Notes: a model not told the origin generated them from the sequence alone. Counted from the stretch's first letter, positions 17,658-26,620 are shown. The stretch is 64,000 nucleotides of DNA from BOG-234 sp035552355 (GCA_035552355.1 DASZLP010000289.1:7998-71997), one strand, 5' to 3'. A program made the numbers and translations.

Positions 17658-18326
17658 CTACCAGTACATGTCGCGGCGCGGGTAGTAACGAGACCGCACT
17701 CCCATGAACTGCACCAGCACGATTCCCGATATAAATCCGCCTATGTGGGCCGCATAGGCGACGCCGCCGCTGGCCACCTGCGTGTGCGCAATCGATCCGT
17801 ACTCGCTGAAGAGCTGCGTGAGGAACCAGTAGATGAGGAAGAATACGGCGGGAATATCGGCCATCGTAACGAAGAAGAACAGGAACACAAGCGTATGGAT
17901 ACGCGCGCGCGGGAACTTGACGAGGTATGCGCCCATCACGCCCGCGATCGCGCCGCTCGCCCCCACGGTCGGAGCGGTCGTATACGCGTTGAAAAATACG
18001 TGCGTGATGCCGGCCGTTACGCCGCAAAGCAGATAAAACGCGAAGAATTTCGAGTGTCCCATCGCGTCTTCGAGGCTTCGGCCAAATGCCCAGAGGAACA
18101 ACATATTGCCGATGATGTGGCTCCAGCCTCCGTGCAGAAACAGCGAGGAAAGGAACGCCACCGGACGAATCTGCGCCGGCACCAGCCCGTAACGGCTGAT
18201 GAAATACTCCCGCGAGTAGTCATCGAGCGACAGCTCGAAGATGAAAACCAGGGCGCACGCGACGATCAGTAATGTCGTGACGATCGGAGCCGTATAGCTC
18301 GGCCGATCGTCTCGCAGCGGAAACAT
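17658..18326 (-). CDS. Rhomboid family intramembrane serine protease
   Basis: A 222-residue membrane protein with about six transmembrane helices. The catalytic serine is S124 in GASGAIAG and the catalytic histidine is H194 in YAAHIGGF. HGGWSHIIGNMLFLW (65-79) is the conserved L1-loop/TM2 region with the oxyanion asparagine N74. It lacks a zinc-ribbon or other cytoplasmic domain. Substrates unknown. The ATG directly follows the stop of the PfkB kinase gene. Confidence 0.92.
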   Translation of the reverse strand: MFPLRDDRPSYTAPIVTTLLIVACALVFIFELSLDDYSREYFISRYGLVPAQIRPVAFLSSLFLHGGWSHIIGNMLFLWAFGRSLEDAMGHSKFFAFYLLCGVTAGITHVFFNAYTTAPTVGASGAIAGVMGAYLVKFPRARIHTLVFLFFFVTMADIPAVFFLIYWFLTQLFSEYGSIAHTQVASGGVAYAAHIGGFISGIVLVQFMGVRSRYYPRRDMYW

Positions 18327-19280
18327 TCAGCCCGCCCGAGCCCTGTCTGACAGCGCCCGGTCTGCTCGCCGGGCCCCGCCCGATCGCAACAATTGATGCA
18401 CTTCCGCGACGGTCGCAATCCGGCCCCGCGCCCCGTGCGCCGTGCAGTTCAGCGCGGCCATTGCGTTGGAGAATTCGAGCGCGGCGGCAATGGGCATTCG
18501 CTGCAAAACAGAATAACAGAAGGCCCCATGGAACACGTCTCCGGCCCCGGTCGTATCCACACAATCGACCGCAAAGGCCGGCGAATAGTGGAAGACGCCA
18601 TCCGCCAGCGCGAGCGACCCATGCGCTCCCAGCGTCATGGCGGCGATTCGCATGCCGTGCCGGCGCTTAATTTCCCGCAATGCCGCCAGCGGATCGTCGA
18701 GCCCCGTCCAGCGGCCAGGGAATTCAGCGCTCGCCACGAGGTAATCGACGAGCGGCAGCACACGCTCGAAGCCGGGATAAATAGTATCGACATCCACCGT
18801 CACCGGGATCGAGTGCTCGCGCGCAATGCGGGCGGCGTGCTCCACGGCGGCCGTGTCGTGACCGTCGATGTGAAGCAACCGCGCGCAGGTGATTTGTTCC
18901 GGCTTGATCTCGGCCGGCGATATCGCGAGACACTCGGGCCGGCTCCAGAAAACCGTTCGCTCGCCGGTGGATTCGTCGACAATGATGTACGCCGATTGAT
19001 TCGCGCAGCCTGTCCGCTGCTGGACATGCGCCAGATCGACGCCGCACCCGCGCAGGCTATCCATCTGGATGCGCCCGCGTTCGTCGTCGCCAACCGTTCC
19101 GATGTACTTCGCGCGCAGTCCGAGGGACGCACAGGCAACCACCGCGGTCGCCACCTGTCCGCCGGGAGAATAGAACTCGCGCGTGAATGGTGTCTTTCCT
19201 CCATAAGCCGGAAAACGCCGGACGGTCAGTACCGTGTCAGTCGCATTCAGCCCGACGCCCACCACGTCGAAGTCAGGCAT
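18327..19280 (-). CDS. PfkB/ribokinase family sugar or nucleoside kinase
   Basis: A 317-residue kinase of the ribokinase fold. The N-terminal motif SPGGQVATAVVACASLG marks the sugar-binding side. The C-terminal signature DTTGAGDVFHGAF carries the catalytic base D248 and the anion hole. The substrate cannot be fixed from sequence; ribose, fructose-type sugars or nucleosides are options. It lies eight bases after the biotin carrier gene and abuts the rhomboid gene, so four functionally diverse genes are read together. Confidence 0.9.
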   Translation of the reverse strand: MPDFDVVGVGLNATDTVLTVRRFPAYGGKTPFTREFYSPGGQVATAVVACASLGLRAKYIGTVGDDERGRIQMDSLRGCGVDLAHVQQRTGCANQSAYIIVDESTGERTVFWSRPECLAISPAEIKPEQITCARLLHIDGHDTAAVEHAARIAREHSIPVTVDVDTIYPGFERVLPLVDYLVASAEFPGRWTGLDDPLAALREIKRRHGMRIAAMTLGAHGSLALADGVFHYSPAFAVDCVDTTGAGDVFHGAFCYSVLQRMPIAAALEFSNAMAALNCTAHGARGRIATVAEVHQLLRSGGARRADRALSDRARAG

Positions 19281-19288
19281 GGGACGCC

Positions 19289-19720
19289 CTACTCGATAAC
19301 GGCCAGCATCGCGCCGGCGTTCACGCTCTCGTTCTCGCTGACCTCGATCGCCGTCACCCGGCCATCGCGCGGCGTCTTCAGTTCGTTCTGCATTTTCATG
19401 GCTTCCACTACCATGATCCCCTGTCCCGCGACCACCTCATCGCCTACCGCCACAAGCATACGCACGATCTTGCCCGGCATCGCCGCCGTGAGAGACATCC
19501 GGCCGTGCGATCCTGCCGCTTGCTTCGCGCCTTTCCAACGGCGCGGATCGTCGATCTCGAAGGTCAGCGTCTGTCCTGCGATCGTGACTTCGTTTGCGCC
19601 GACACGCGCTTCGAACGACGCGCCATTCGCGAGGATTGAGTAAACGCCCGGCTCGACCTCGACAACATCGGCATCGCTCGCTTCGACGATCGTGCCGTCG
19701 ATCCGAATCGCCGGTTTCAC
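19289..19720 (-). CDS. Biotin carboxyl carrier protein of an acyl-CoA carboxylase
   Basis: A 143-residue protein whose C-terminal 70 residues are a biotinyl domain with VEAMKMQNEL, the lysine being the biotin site. The N-terminal half resembles the linker of propionyl/methylcrotonyl-type alpha subunits. Start choice: a GTG overlapping the upstream TGA by four bases, with GAGGA before it; a 46-residue upstream extension would lie wholly within the carboxylase gene. With its neighbour it makes a split alpha subunit. No carboxyltransferase gene lies in the window. Confidence 0.88.
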   Translation of the reverse strand: MKPAIRIDGTIVEASDADVVEVEPGVYSILANGASFEARVGANEVTIAGQTLTFEIDDPRRWKGAKQAAGSHGRMSLTAAMPGKIVRMLVAVGDEVVAGQGIMVVEAMKMQNELKTPRDGRVTAIEVSENESVNAGAMLAVIE

Positions 19721-21210
19721 TTCAGGAGATCCTCGCGCCCCGCCGCCAGCCATCCGGAACGATTCGCCTCCACCGGACCTGGTTCCTCCCGGCCGGCGGC
19801 CCGCGCCACCGCCTGCGCGGCAACGGCACCTATTTCCGGCGATACCGGCTGCTCCCAATTCACCGTCTTCAGCAGCGCATCCAGATACCCGGTATGCAGA
19901 TCGCCTTCCCGAAACGCCGGATCTTTCAGGATGACCCTGAACAATGGAATGTTCGTCCGGATCCCCCCGATATGGTATTCGCCGAGCGCCCGCAGCATCC
20001 GCTCGATCGACCGTTCGCGCGACTCGGACCAGACCACAACTTTCGCCAGCATCGGGTCATAGTCGAGCGGGACGGTCCAGCCGGGATAGATTCCGGAGTC
20101 GAGCCGTACGCCCGGCCCGGACGGCTCCGACAACTGCGCGATGCGCCCCGGCGACGGAAAGAAATTGTTCGCCGGATCCTCGGCATAGATCCTGCACTCG
20201 ATCGCCGCGCCGCGCAGGGTAATTTCGTCCTGCGTGAACGGCAGCTCGGCGCCAGCGGCGATCTCCAGTTGCAGCCGCACCAGATCGAGGCCCGTGACGA
20301 GTTCCGTCACCGGATGCTCCACCTGCAGCCGCGTGTTCATTTCAAGGAAATAGAAGTTGCCGGAATTGTCGGCGAGAAATTCGACGGTGCCGGCGTTGTA
20401 ATATCCGGCCGCGCGCGCCGCCCGGATGGCTGCGTCGCCCATGCGCTCCCGCAGGGCGGGCAGGCGGGAAACCAACGGCGACGGCGACTCCTCAATCACT
20501 TTCTGATGCCGCCTTTGTACCGAGCACTCGCGTTCTCCCAGATGCAGGAGATTTCCATGCCGATCGCCCAGTACCTGAATTTCGACGTGCCGCGCGTTTT
20601 CGATCAGCTTCTCGACGTAAATCCGGCCGTCCCCGAAAGCCCGCAGCGCCTCGCTTGAAGCCGCTTCGAAGGCTGCAGGCAGGTCTTCGGCGCGATCCAC
20701 ACGGCGCATGCCCTTGCCGCCGCCGCCCGCGACTGCCTTGAGCATGACCGGCAAGCCGGCATCCCGCGCAAAGGCCGCGGCTTCGCTCGAGGACGTCAGC
20801 CCCGACTCCGTTCCCGGAACAATCGGCGCTCCGCCGTCGCTGGCCACCCGCCGCGCTTCCGTCTTCGAGCCCATCAACGCGATGGAAGCGGCCGACGGAC
20901 CGATAAACACGAATCCGGCGTCCTCACAAGCTTGGGCGAAACGGGCGTTCTCGCTCAGGAACCCGTAGCCCGGATGGATTGCTTCCGCCCCGTGCCGCCG
21001 CGCCGCGTCGAGCATGCGCTCGATGTTCAGATAGCTTTCCGAGGAAGGCGCGGCTCCGATGTGCGCCGCTTCATCGGCTTTGCGGACGTGCAGGGCGGCG
21101 CGATCCGCATCGGAATAGACGGCTACCGAGCGGATTCCCATCTCCCGCAACGTGCGGATGATGCGCAGGGCGATCTCCCCGCGATTCGCTATCAGAACTT
21201 TTCGGAACAC
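19717..21210 (-). CDS. accC: Biotin carboxylase subunit of acetyl/acyl-CoA carboxylase
   Basis: A 497-residue ATP-grasp enzyme that carboxylates biotin with bicarbonate and ATP. Motifs: FRKVLIANRGEIALRIIRT at the start, HPGYGFLSEN, the glycine-rich loop KAVAGGGGKGMR, HVEIQVLGDRHGN, and EMNTRLQVEHPVTE with catalytic residues. It is longer than AccC of fatty acid synthesis (about 450) and is fused in context to a carrier with a linker, pointing to a propionyl- or methylcrotonyl-type carboxylase. First gene of the four-gene minus-strand unit. Confidence 0.92.
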   Translation of the reverse strand: MFRKVLIANRGEIALRIIRTLREMGIRSVAVYSDADRAALHVRKADEAAHIGAAPSSESYLNIERMLDAARRHGAEAIHPGYGFLSENARFAQACEDAGFVFIGPSAASIALMGSKTEARRVASDGGAPIVPGTESGLTSSSEAAAFARDAGLPVMLKAVAGGGGKGMRRVDRAEDLPAAFEAASSEALRAFGDGRIYVEKLIENARHVEIQVLGDRHGNLLHLGERECSVQRRHQKVIEESPSPLVSRLPALRERMGDAAIRAARAAGYYNAGTVEFLADNSGNFYFLEMNTRLQVEHPVTELVTGLDLVRLQLEIAAGAELPFTQDEITLRGAAIECRIYAEDPANNFFPSPGRIAQLSEPSGPGVRLDSGIYPGWTVPLDYDPMLAKVVVWSESRERSIERMLRALGEYHIGGIRTNIPLFRVILKDPAFREGDLHTGYLDALLKTVNWEQPVSPEIGAVAAQAVARAAGREEPGPVEANRSGWLAAGREDLLK

Positions 21211-21275
21211 TGAGGTCGATTGTAGCCAGTGCTTTGTGGCCCTTTCACGAAAAACGATGGGCTCCGCTACCGGCT

Positions 21276-21941
21276 CTATACAGCCAGCATCCCCCGATAC
21301 CGCATTTCCTTCAGATCGAACCGGGCGCGCACCGAATACGCTTCGGTCGCCATCGAGAACGTCACTTCCTTGTCCTCCGGCCCCAGCGGGAGCAATTCTT
21401 TCGAGAAGCCGAAGATCAGGACGGTCCTGCCCCGGATCGTATCGATCGCGCCCGCGTCGACGGAATCGTGCCCCTTCGCGAGATTTGCCGAGAGGTTCTC
21501 GCGCGTGAGGCCATGGCCTTTCGCGGTCGCGGGCAGGTCGTGAACGCCGATGACATAGTGATTGCTGAAATCGGACGGGAAAGTCGTCCGAAGGACGTCG
21601 ACCAGCGGCGGTGCGCTCTCCCAGACAACGGTTACTTCCTGAACAGCGACCAGCGGCTCCGGACCCGTGCCCCTTCCACCGCCTCGCCCTCCCCCCACAT
21701 CCGGTCCGAAAGTCCCGGTGCTGCCTTTGTCACGGCCCGGTTTGGGCAGAACCCTGGCTTTGGTTGCCCACGGCGATCTGGTAGCCAACTGCAGGATTTC
21801 GTCGCTTGTCCACTCCGCCGGGTCTTTTTTGTTCCAAAAGCCGGAAGCGGCCAGAAGATGCCCTCCGGCGCCCGCAAACAAGGCTCCGGCTGACACCTGA
21901 ACCAGCCGCCAAACCCAACGCCGTCTAGAGAAAATCCCCAT
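21276..21941 (-). CDS. Exported hypothetical protein, Acidobacteria type
   Basis: A 221-residue protein starting MGIFSRRRWVWRL, a Tat-like or strongly basic signal sequence, then a hydrophobic alanine/glycine stretch. The first conserved block is FWNKKDPAEWTSDEILQLAT followed by RSPWATKA; a glycine-rich linker (about 82-92) follows, then a beta-rich C-terminal part. Proteins with the same WT-x-E-E/I-L-x-L-x-x-x-SPWAK block are, to my knowledge, frequent in Acidobacteria and unassigned. It stands alone between the accC and response-regulator genes. Confidence 0.7.
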   Translation of the reverse strand: MGIFSRRRWVWRLVQVSAGALFAGAGGHLLAASGFWNKKDPAEWTSDEILQLATRSPWATKARVLPKPGRDKGSTGTFGPDVGGGRGGGRGTGPEPLVAVQEVTVVWESAPPLVDVLRTTFPSDFSNHYVIGVHDLPATAKGHGLTRENLSANLAKGHDSVDAGAIDTIRGRTVLIFGFSKELLPLGPEDKEVTFSMATEAYSVRARFDLKEMRYRGMLAV

Positions 21942-22062
21942 AATCCATTAAACGCATGCCGGTCGCCATACGGATATAACGAAACATGCCCGCCCCAGCC
22001 CGGGTTATATTTATTACCTATTTACTTGCCCCAGGCTCTCAGTCAACGCTAGATTTGAACCG

Positions 22063-22488
22063 GTGTCCAGTTTAAACGCCAATCCGCCCGGCCGAACCGT
22101 TCTCGTAGTAGACGACGAGCCGGATGTCCTTCGCCTGATTCAGTCGATCCTGACAGAGGAAGGCTACAAGATCATCGTGGCGCATAATGCCGAAAGCGCT
22201 ATCAAGACATTCGAGCAGCTCTCGCCGCCACCCGACCTCCTTCTTACGGATGTCGTGATGCCCGGTATGAGCGGCCCGATGCTGGTCGATCACCTGCTCG
22301 GCCTTCAACCCGACCTCAAAGTATTATTCATGTCGGGCTTCGACGATCGTCAGGTAGTGCAGCGCTACGTCGTCGAAAAGGGCTTTCGTCTGATCCCCAA
22401 GCCTTTCACAGTCAAGAAGCTGCGGGCAACCATCGATGCGACGCTTGCGGGCTCGAAACCGCCATCGCCGCCGGAGCAGCCGAGCTGA
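22063..22488 (+). CDS. Single-domain response regulator
   Basis: A 141-residue receiver protein without an output domain. The acidic pair VVDDEPD, phosphoacceptor aspartate in LLTDVVMPGMSG, the switch serine in FMSGFDD and the lysine in IPKPF are all present. A proline-rich tail (SKPPSPPEQPS) follows. Such stand-alone receivers relay phosphate or act on targets by contact. The cognate kinase is not adjacent. Start is GTG. Its stop codon overlaps the presumed CTG start of an acylphosphatase gene. Confidence 0.9.
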   Translation: MSSLNANPPGRTVLVVDDEPDVLRLIQSILTEEGYKIIVAHNAESAIKTFEQLSPPPDLLLTDVVMPGMSGPMLVDHLLGLQPDLKVLFMSGFDDRQVVQRYVVEKGFRLIPKPFTVKKLRATIDATLAGSKPPSPPEQPS

Positions 22489-22766
22489 AGCAGACCGGGA
22501 TCAGCGCTCGTCGCTGGTTTGTTTCCGGGCGCGTGCAGGGAGTCGGCTTCCGCTGGTTCGTTGAAAACGCCGCCAACCAGATCGGACTGCGAGGGTGGGT
22601 CCGCAACGAGGATGACGGCCGGGTGCAGGTCTACGCCGTCGGAAACGCCGAGTCGCTCAATCGTCTTGCGGCGCTCTTGCATCGCGGTCCGCGCATGGCC
22701 GAGGTGCGCGGGGTTGAAGAGCAGGAAGCGCCCGTGCAACAATTGAATTCCTTTCGCGCGCAATAA
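22485..22766 (+). CDS. Acylphosphatase, apparently with a CTG start
   Basis: A 93-residue enzyme hydrolysing acyl phosphates. The family core is complete only if translation begins before 22515: RRWFVSGRVQGVGFRWFVEN holds the catalytic arginine, and GWVRNEDDGRVQVYAVG the catalytic asparagine. The next in-frame GTG (22533) would cut off the catalytic strand. No ATG, GTG or TTG lies in frame upstream. The best candidate is CTG at 22485, eight bases after a GGAG and overlapping the upstream stop as CTGA. A sequencing error turning ATG into CTG cannot be excluded. Confidence 0.8.
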   Translation: MKQTGISARRWFVSGRVQGVGFRWFVENAANQIGLRGWVRNEDDGRVQVYAVGNAESLNRLAALLHRGPRMAEVRGVEEQEAPVQQLNSFRAQ

Positions 22767-22830
22767 TCTGCGTCGCTCTCGCCAAGCGCACAGGCCGCAG
22801 GTCCGTTGTGCGCGCTAAAGCAAATTGGCA

Positions 22831-23352
22831 ATGAACCATCTCAAACAGCTAATCCGCGAGATCCCTGACTTCCCCAAAGCCGGAATCCTCTTTTACGACA
22901 TCACCACGCTGCTGAAGGACAAAGACGGCCTGAAGGGGATTATCGACGGACTCAAGGACCGTTATAAGGGCATGGGCGTAGACGTTGTACTGGGGATCGA
23001 GGCGCGCGGGTTCATTTTCGCCCCGGCTCTCGCCTACGCGCTTGGGGCCGGGTTTGTCCCGGTTCGCAAGCCGAAGAAGCTCCCGGCGGTGTGCGCCCGG
23101 GTGACTTACGACCTCGAATACGGTTCGGACACCCTCGAAGTCCACAAGGACGCCATTCCCGAGGGTAGCCGCGTCCTGATCGTCGATGACCTGCTGGCGA
23201 CTGGGGGAACTGCCAGAGCAACCTGCCAGCTTGTGGAATCGCTGGGCGGCGTGGTCACCGGAGTGGCGTTCGTCGTCGAGCTGACATTCCTCGGCGGCCG
23301 CCAAAAGCTGGACGGGTACAACGTGTTCTCTCTGCTTCAGTACGAGAAATGA
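22831..23352 (+). CDS. apt: Adenine phosphoribosyltransferase
   Basis: A 173-residue purine salvage enzyme turning adenine and PRPP into AMP. Signatures are IPDFPKAGILFYDITTLL near the N-terminus, GIEARGFIFAPALAYALG, and the PRPP-binding loop VLIVDDLLATGGTA. The ATG at 22831 matches the family; a TTG two codons earlier is also in frame. It ends in a four-base overlap with ispE. With prs two genes downstream, PRPP supply and use are encoded together. Confidence 0.95.
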   Translation: MNHLKQLIREIPDFPKAGILFYDITTLLKDKDGLKGIIDGLKDRYKGMGVDVVLGIEARGFIFAPALAYALGAGFVPVRKPKKLPAVCARVTYDLEYGSDTLEVHKDAIPEGSRVLIVDDLLATGGTARATCQLVESLGGVVTGVAFVVELTFLGGRQKLDGYNVFSLLQYEK

Positions 23353-24329
23353 AAGCAGTCCAGGTCCCGGCATTTGCCAAACTGAACCTCGGCCTGCGCA
23401 TTCTCTACAAGCGCGCTGACGGCTACCACGAACTTCGCACGGTTTTCCAGACAATCTCGCTTGCCGATCGGCTCGATATCTCGTTCACGCCCGCGCGGGC
23501 GACCAGTGTCCGCATCGAGGGGATGCCCGAAATCCGGGATAATCTTGTCGAGAGAGCCACGAGGCTCGTATTGGAAGCACTTAAGATTCACGGGGATGCA
23601 TCGTTTATTATAAAGAAGAACATTCCCACTGGCGCGGGGCTGGGGGGCGGTTCCTCCGACGCCGCCGCAGTGATCCTGGCGCTGCCGGTTCTGGCGGGGA
23701 AGGCCTTGTCGCAAAAGCAATCCCACCACATCGCAAGCGAACTGGGCAGCGACGTCCCTTTTTTCCTGCAGGGCGGGTCGGCTCTGGGCCTCAGCCGTGG
23801 GGAAGAACTCTATCCTTTGCCAGACTCGGCCCCGGCGCGGTGTCTGATAGTGGCTCCGGCAATCCACTCCTCCACCGCCGAAGCCTACCGCGATCTCTCC
23901 CCGCGATTGACATCAATTCCGTTACAAAATAAACTGGATAGTTTCCAGAAAGAGATTTGGCGGAGGGAGGCGGAAAGGGGTCTTTCCGGCTTTGAAGAAG
24001 CGGGGAACGACTTTGAGGAAGTCGTTTTCGCCCGCCACCCGCAACTGAAACGGATCCGGCGGCAGATGGAGCGCTTTGGCGCGAAACCTGCGGCGATGAC
24101 GGGCAGCGGATCCTCGATCTTCGGTATTTTTAAAGAAGCCGGACAACTCGAGCGCGCGGCAGAGTTCTTTCGGGCGGAAAATTCCAGCTTGATCCATGCA
24201 GTGTTCCCGGTTTCGTTCGTCAGCCGCGCTCAATATCGATTCGCCTGGAGACGGGCGTTAAAACTCCACGTCGAAGGGAATCAATGGCCTCCCCGAAGCC
24301 GATACGCCCCAAGCCGGTCCGCGCGATGA
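23349..24329 (+). CDS. ispE: 4-diphosphocytidyl-2-C-methyl-D-erythritol kinase
   Basis: A 326-residue GHMP kinase of the MEP isoprenoid pathway. The N-terminus AFAKLNLGLRILYKRADGYHE, shortened to AKLNLGL and DGYHEL, and the ATP loop PTGAGLGGGSSDAA are diagnostic; the third motif MTGSGSSIFG is near 255. The last 45 or so residues are basic and proline-rich and overlap the start of prs in another frame, longer than usual for IspE. It overlaps apt by ATGA. Confidence 0.95.
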   Translation: MKAVQVPAFAKLNLGLRILYKRADGYHELRTVFQTISLADRLDISFTPARATSVRIEGMPEIRDNLVERATRLVLEALKIHGDASFIIKKNIPTGAGLGGGSSDAAAVILALPVLAGKALSQKQSHHIASELGSDVPFFLQGGSALGLSRGEELYPLPDSAPARCLIVAPAIHSSTAEAYRDLSPRLTSIPLQNKLDSFQKEIWRREAERGLSGFEEAGNDFEEVVFARHPQLKRIRRQMERFGAKPAAMTGSGSSIFGIFKEAGQLERAAEFFRAENSSLIHAVFPVSFVSRAQYRFAWRRALKLHVEGNQWPPRSRYAPSRSAR

Positions 24330-25270
24330 ATCCCGATCGCATCAAAATCTTTACCGGTGGCGCTAATCCGACGCTTGCCGAGGAAATCTGCCAGCAGCTC
24401 GGCCTTGACCTCGGGCTAATGAAGCTCAAGCGCTTTTCCGACGGCGAGATCAATCTGCAGATTCTCGAAAATGTGCGCGGGGCCGATTGCTTCGTCATCC
24501 AGCCCACCTGCACGCCGGTCGACACGCACCTGATGGAGCTCCTGATCATGATTCAGGATCTCAAGCTCTCGTCGGCGGAGCGCATTACCGCGGTGTTACC
24601 CTATTATGGATACGGTCGTCAGGACCGGAAGGATAAGCCTAGGGTCCCGATCTCGGCCAAGCTCGTAGCTTCACTCCTCGAAACCGCCGGTGCGGATCGT
24701 GTCATGGCTCTGGATTTGCATGCGGCGCAGATTCAGGGTTTCTTCGATAAACCGGTGGATCATTTGTTCTTCCGTCCGGTGACGATCGATTATTTCAAGC
24801 CGCAGAATATCGCCGACCTGATCGTGGTTTCACCAGACGCGGGCGGTGTGGAGCGGGCCCGGTCGGTCGCCAAGCGCTTGAACGCGCCTCTGGCGATCAT
24901 CGATAAACGCCGGGAAGAAGCGAATGTCGCCGAAGTGATGAATGTAATCGGCGAGGTGAAAGACCAGAACTGTTTGATCGTGGACGATCTGATCGACACC
25001 GCCGGCACTCTGGTGAAAGGCGCGGAAGCGTTGATGGAGCACGGGGCAATCAGTGTTACGGCCTGTGCGACGCACGCGGTGTTGTCGGGTCCGGCAGTGG
25101 AGCGGATCCAGAGTTCGGTGATCAAGGAAGTGGTCGTATCGAATTCGATTCCTCTTTCCGAAGAGGCGAAGCGATGCGGAAAGATTCGGACGCTGTCGGT
25201 GGCGCCGCTGCTGGCGCGGGCCGTGCAATCGATCCATGAAGAGACGTCGATCAGCGTTCTGTTTGTGTGA
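24284..25270 (+). CDS. prs: Ribose-phosphate pyrophosphokinase (PRPP synthetase)
   Basis: A 328-residue enzyme making PRPP from ribose 5-phosphate and ATP. Motifs: KIFTGGANPTLAEEICQQLG, RFSDGEINLQI, YYGYGRQDRKDKPR (catalytic flexible loop side), DLHAAQIQGFFDKPVDHL, and the PRPP loop CLIVDDLIDTAGTL. Two starts compete: this ATG has AAGGGA just upstream and overlaps ispE by 46 bases; an ATG at 24326 makes an ATGA overlap and gives the usual N-terminus MNPDRIKIF. The extra 14 residues have no counterpart in the family. Confidence 0.95.
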   Translation: MASPKPIRPKPVRAMNPDRIKIFTGGANPTLAEEICQQLGLDLGLMKLKRFSDGEINLQILENVRGADCFVIQPTCTPVDTHLMELLIMIQDLKLSSAERITAVLPYYGYGRQDRKDKPRVPISAKLVASLLETAGADRVMALDLHAAQIQGFFDKPVDHLFFRPVTIDYFKPQNIADLIVVSPDAGGVERARSVAKRLNAPLAIIDKRREEANVAEVMNVIGEVKDQNCLIVDDLIDTAGTLVKGAEALMEHGAISVTACATHAVLSGPAVERIQSSVIKEVVVSNSIPLSEEAKRCGKIRTLSVAPLLARAVQSIHEETSISVLFV

Positions 25271-25336
25271 TGTGGTACGCAACCCACGACCTGGCCTCAC
25301 GGTCAGAACGGACTTGCGAACGAAGGAGATGAGAAG

Positions 25337-26020
25337 TTGAGAATCGAAACGGTAGTCACCGCCGAGGCGCGCGAAAGCCGCGGCAAAAACGAAGCGCGGC
25401 GCCTCCGCGTCAGTGGCCGCATTCCGGCAGTCATCTACGGAGCGTTTCAGGACCCTCGCGCCGTCACCGTCAACCCCAAAGACATCCTGCGCATTATCCG
25501 CAGCAAGACGGGTCACAACTCGATCTTCGACGTGGAAGTATCCGGGGCCGAGAAGACGCCGGTCATCGTCGCGGACGAGCAGTACCATCCCGTCAAGGGC
25601 ACCCTGATGCACATCGATCTGAAGCGCATCGACCTGACCCGCAAGCTGCGCGTTTCGATCCCGGTGCACGTCACCGGCGAAGCGAAGGGCGTGAAGCAGC
25701 AGGGCGGCGTGCTCGATATCGTCACCAAGGCCATCGAAATCGAGTGCATTCCGGACGATATTCCGGATCGCTTCGATGTCAATGTCTCCGAGCTGATGAT
25801 CGGCAACAACATTCGCGTTTCCGATCTGGCGGTGAAGGAAGGCGTCCGCGTCCTGACATCGCCCGATGTCGTGATCGCGCACGTGGTCGGCATCAAGGAA
25901 GAGGCTCCGCCGCCTGAGGCCGAGGCCGCTGCCCCCGCCGAGCCTGAACTCGCGAAGAAGGGTAAGAAAGAAGAGGGTGAGGCCGCGGCTCCGGCGGCGG
26001 ATAAGGGCAAGAAGAAATAG
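25337..26020 (+). CDS. rplY: 50S ribosomal protein L25/Ctc with acidic tail
   Basis: A 227-residue Ctc-type L25 that binds 5S rRNA. The N-terminal half has RGKNEARRLRVSGRIPAVIY and FQDPRAVTVNPKD; the C-terminal TL5 domain has GVLDIVTKAIEIECIPDDIP. The last 35 or so residues are Glu/Ala/Pro/Lys-rich and low in complexity. Start is TTG with AAGGAG eight bases upstream. It is followed by pth after six bases, a classic rplY-pth pair. Confidence 0.95.
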   Translation: MRIETVVTAEARESRGKNEARRLRVSGRIPAVIYGAFQDPRAVTVNPKDILRIIRSKTGHNSIFDVEVSGAEKTPVIVADEQYHPVKGTLMHIDLKRIDLTRKLRVSIPVHVTGEAKGVKQQGGVLDIVTKAIEIECIPDDIPDRFDVNVSELMIGNNIRVSDLAVKEGVRVLTSPDVVIAHVVGIKEEAPPPEAEAAAPAEPELAKKGKKEEGEAAAPAADKGKKK

Positions 26021-26026
26021 CCGGGA

Positions 26027-26620
26027 ATGTTCCTGGTGGCCGGCCTGGGTAATCCCGGCGAGGAGTATGCCGCGACACCCCACAATATGGGCTTTCTCGT
26101 GGTAGACAGACTCGCGGCGCGACATGGTATCCGCATGACGCGCAGGGAATGCCAGGCGCTCATCGGCCAGGGGAACATCGGCGGCAAACCAGTGCTTCTT
26201 GCCAGGCCACAAACGTATATGAATCTGAGCGGCGTCGCGATCAAGCCTCTGATGGAGCGGAATGAGATTCCGCCGGCGGACCTGATCCTCGTCTATGACG
26301 ACCTCGATCTGCCGTGGGGCAATCTCCGCGTGCGTCCGAAGGGCTCGGGCAGCACCCACAACGGGATTAACGATGTGATCGAAAAGCTCGGAACGCAGGA
26401 TTTTCCACGAATTCGGCTGGGAGTGCATCCCGGCCATCCTTTGCCCTCCGGCAAAGATTTCCTGTTGTCGCGTTTTACTCGACAGCAAACCGAGACATTG
26501 GATTCGTTCGTCGACCTTGGGGCCGACGCGGCGGAATCCGTAATTGCTGAAGGCGTCGAAAAGTCCATGGCGAAATTCAATCGTCGCGTCCAAGGCGCAA
26601 CACCAGAGGAGAGCGCATAG
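26027..26620 (+). CDS. pth: Peptidyl-tRNA hydrolase
   Basis: A 197-residue enzyme freeing tRNA from peptidyl-tRNA dropped by ribosomes. The N-terminus LVAGLGNPGEEYAATPHNMG contains N9 and the catalytic histidine H19; LVYDDLDLPWG supplies the aspartate. The canonical KGSAGGHNGL loop reads KGSGSTHNGIND: the asparagine is kept but the two glycines before the histidine are Ser-Thr. It is co-transcribed with rplY and the rpsF-rpsR-rplI genes. Confidence 0.94.
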   Translation: MFLVAGLGNPGEEYAATPHNMGFLVVDRLAARHGIRMTRRECQALIGQGNIGGKPVLLARPQTYMNLSGVAIKPLMERNEIPPADLILVYDDLDLPWGNLRVRPKGSGSTHNGINDVIEKLGTQDFPRIRLGVHPGHPLPSGKDFLLSRFTRQQTETLDSFVDLGADAAESVIAEGVEKSMAKFNRRVQGATPEESA

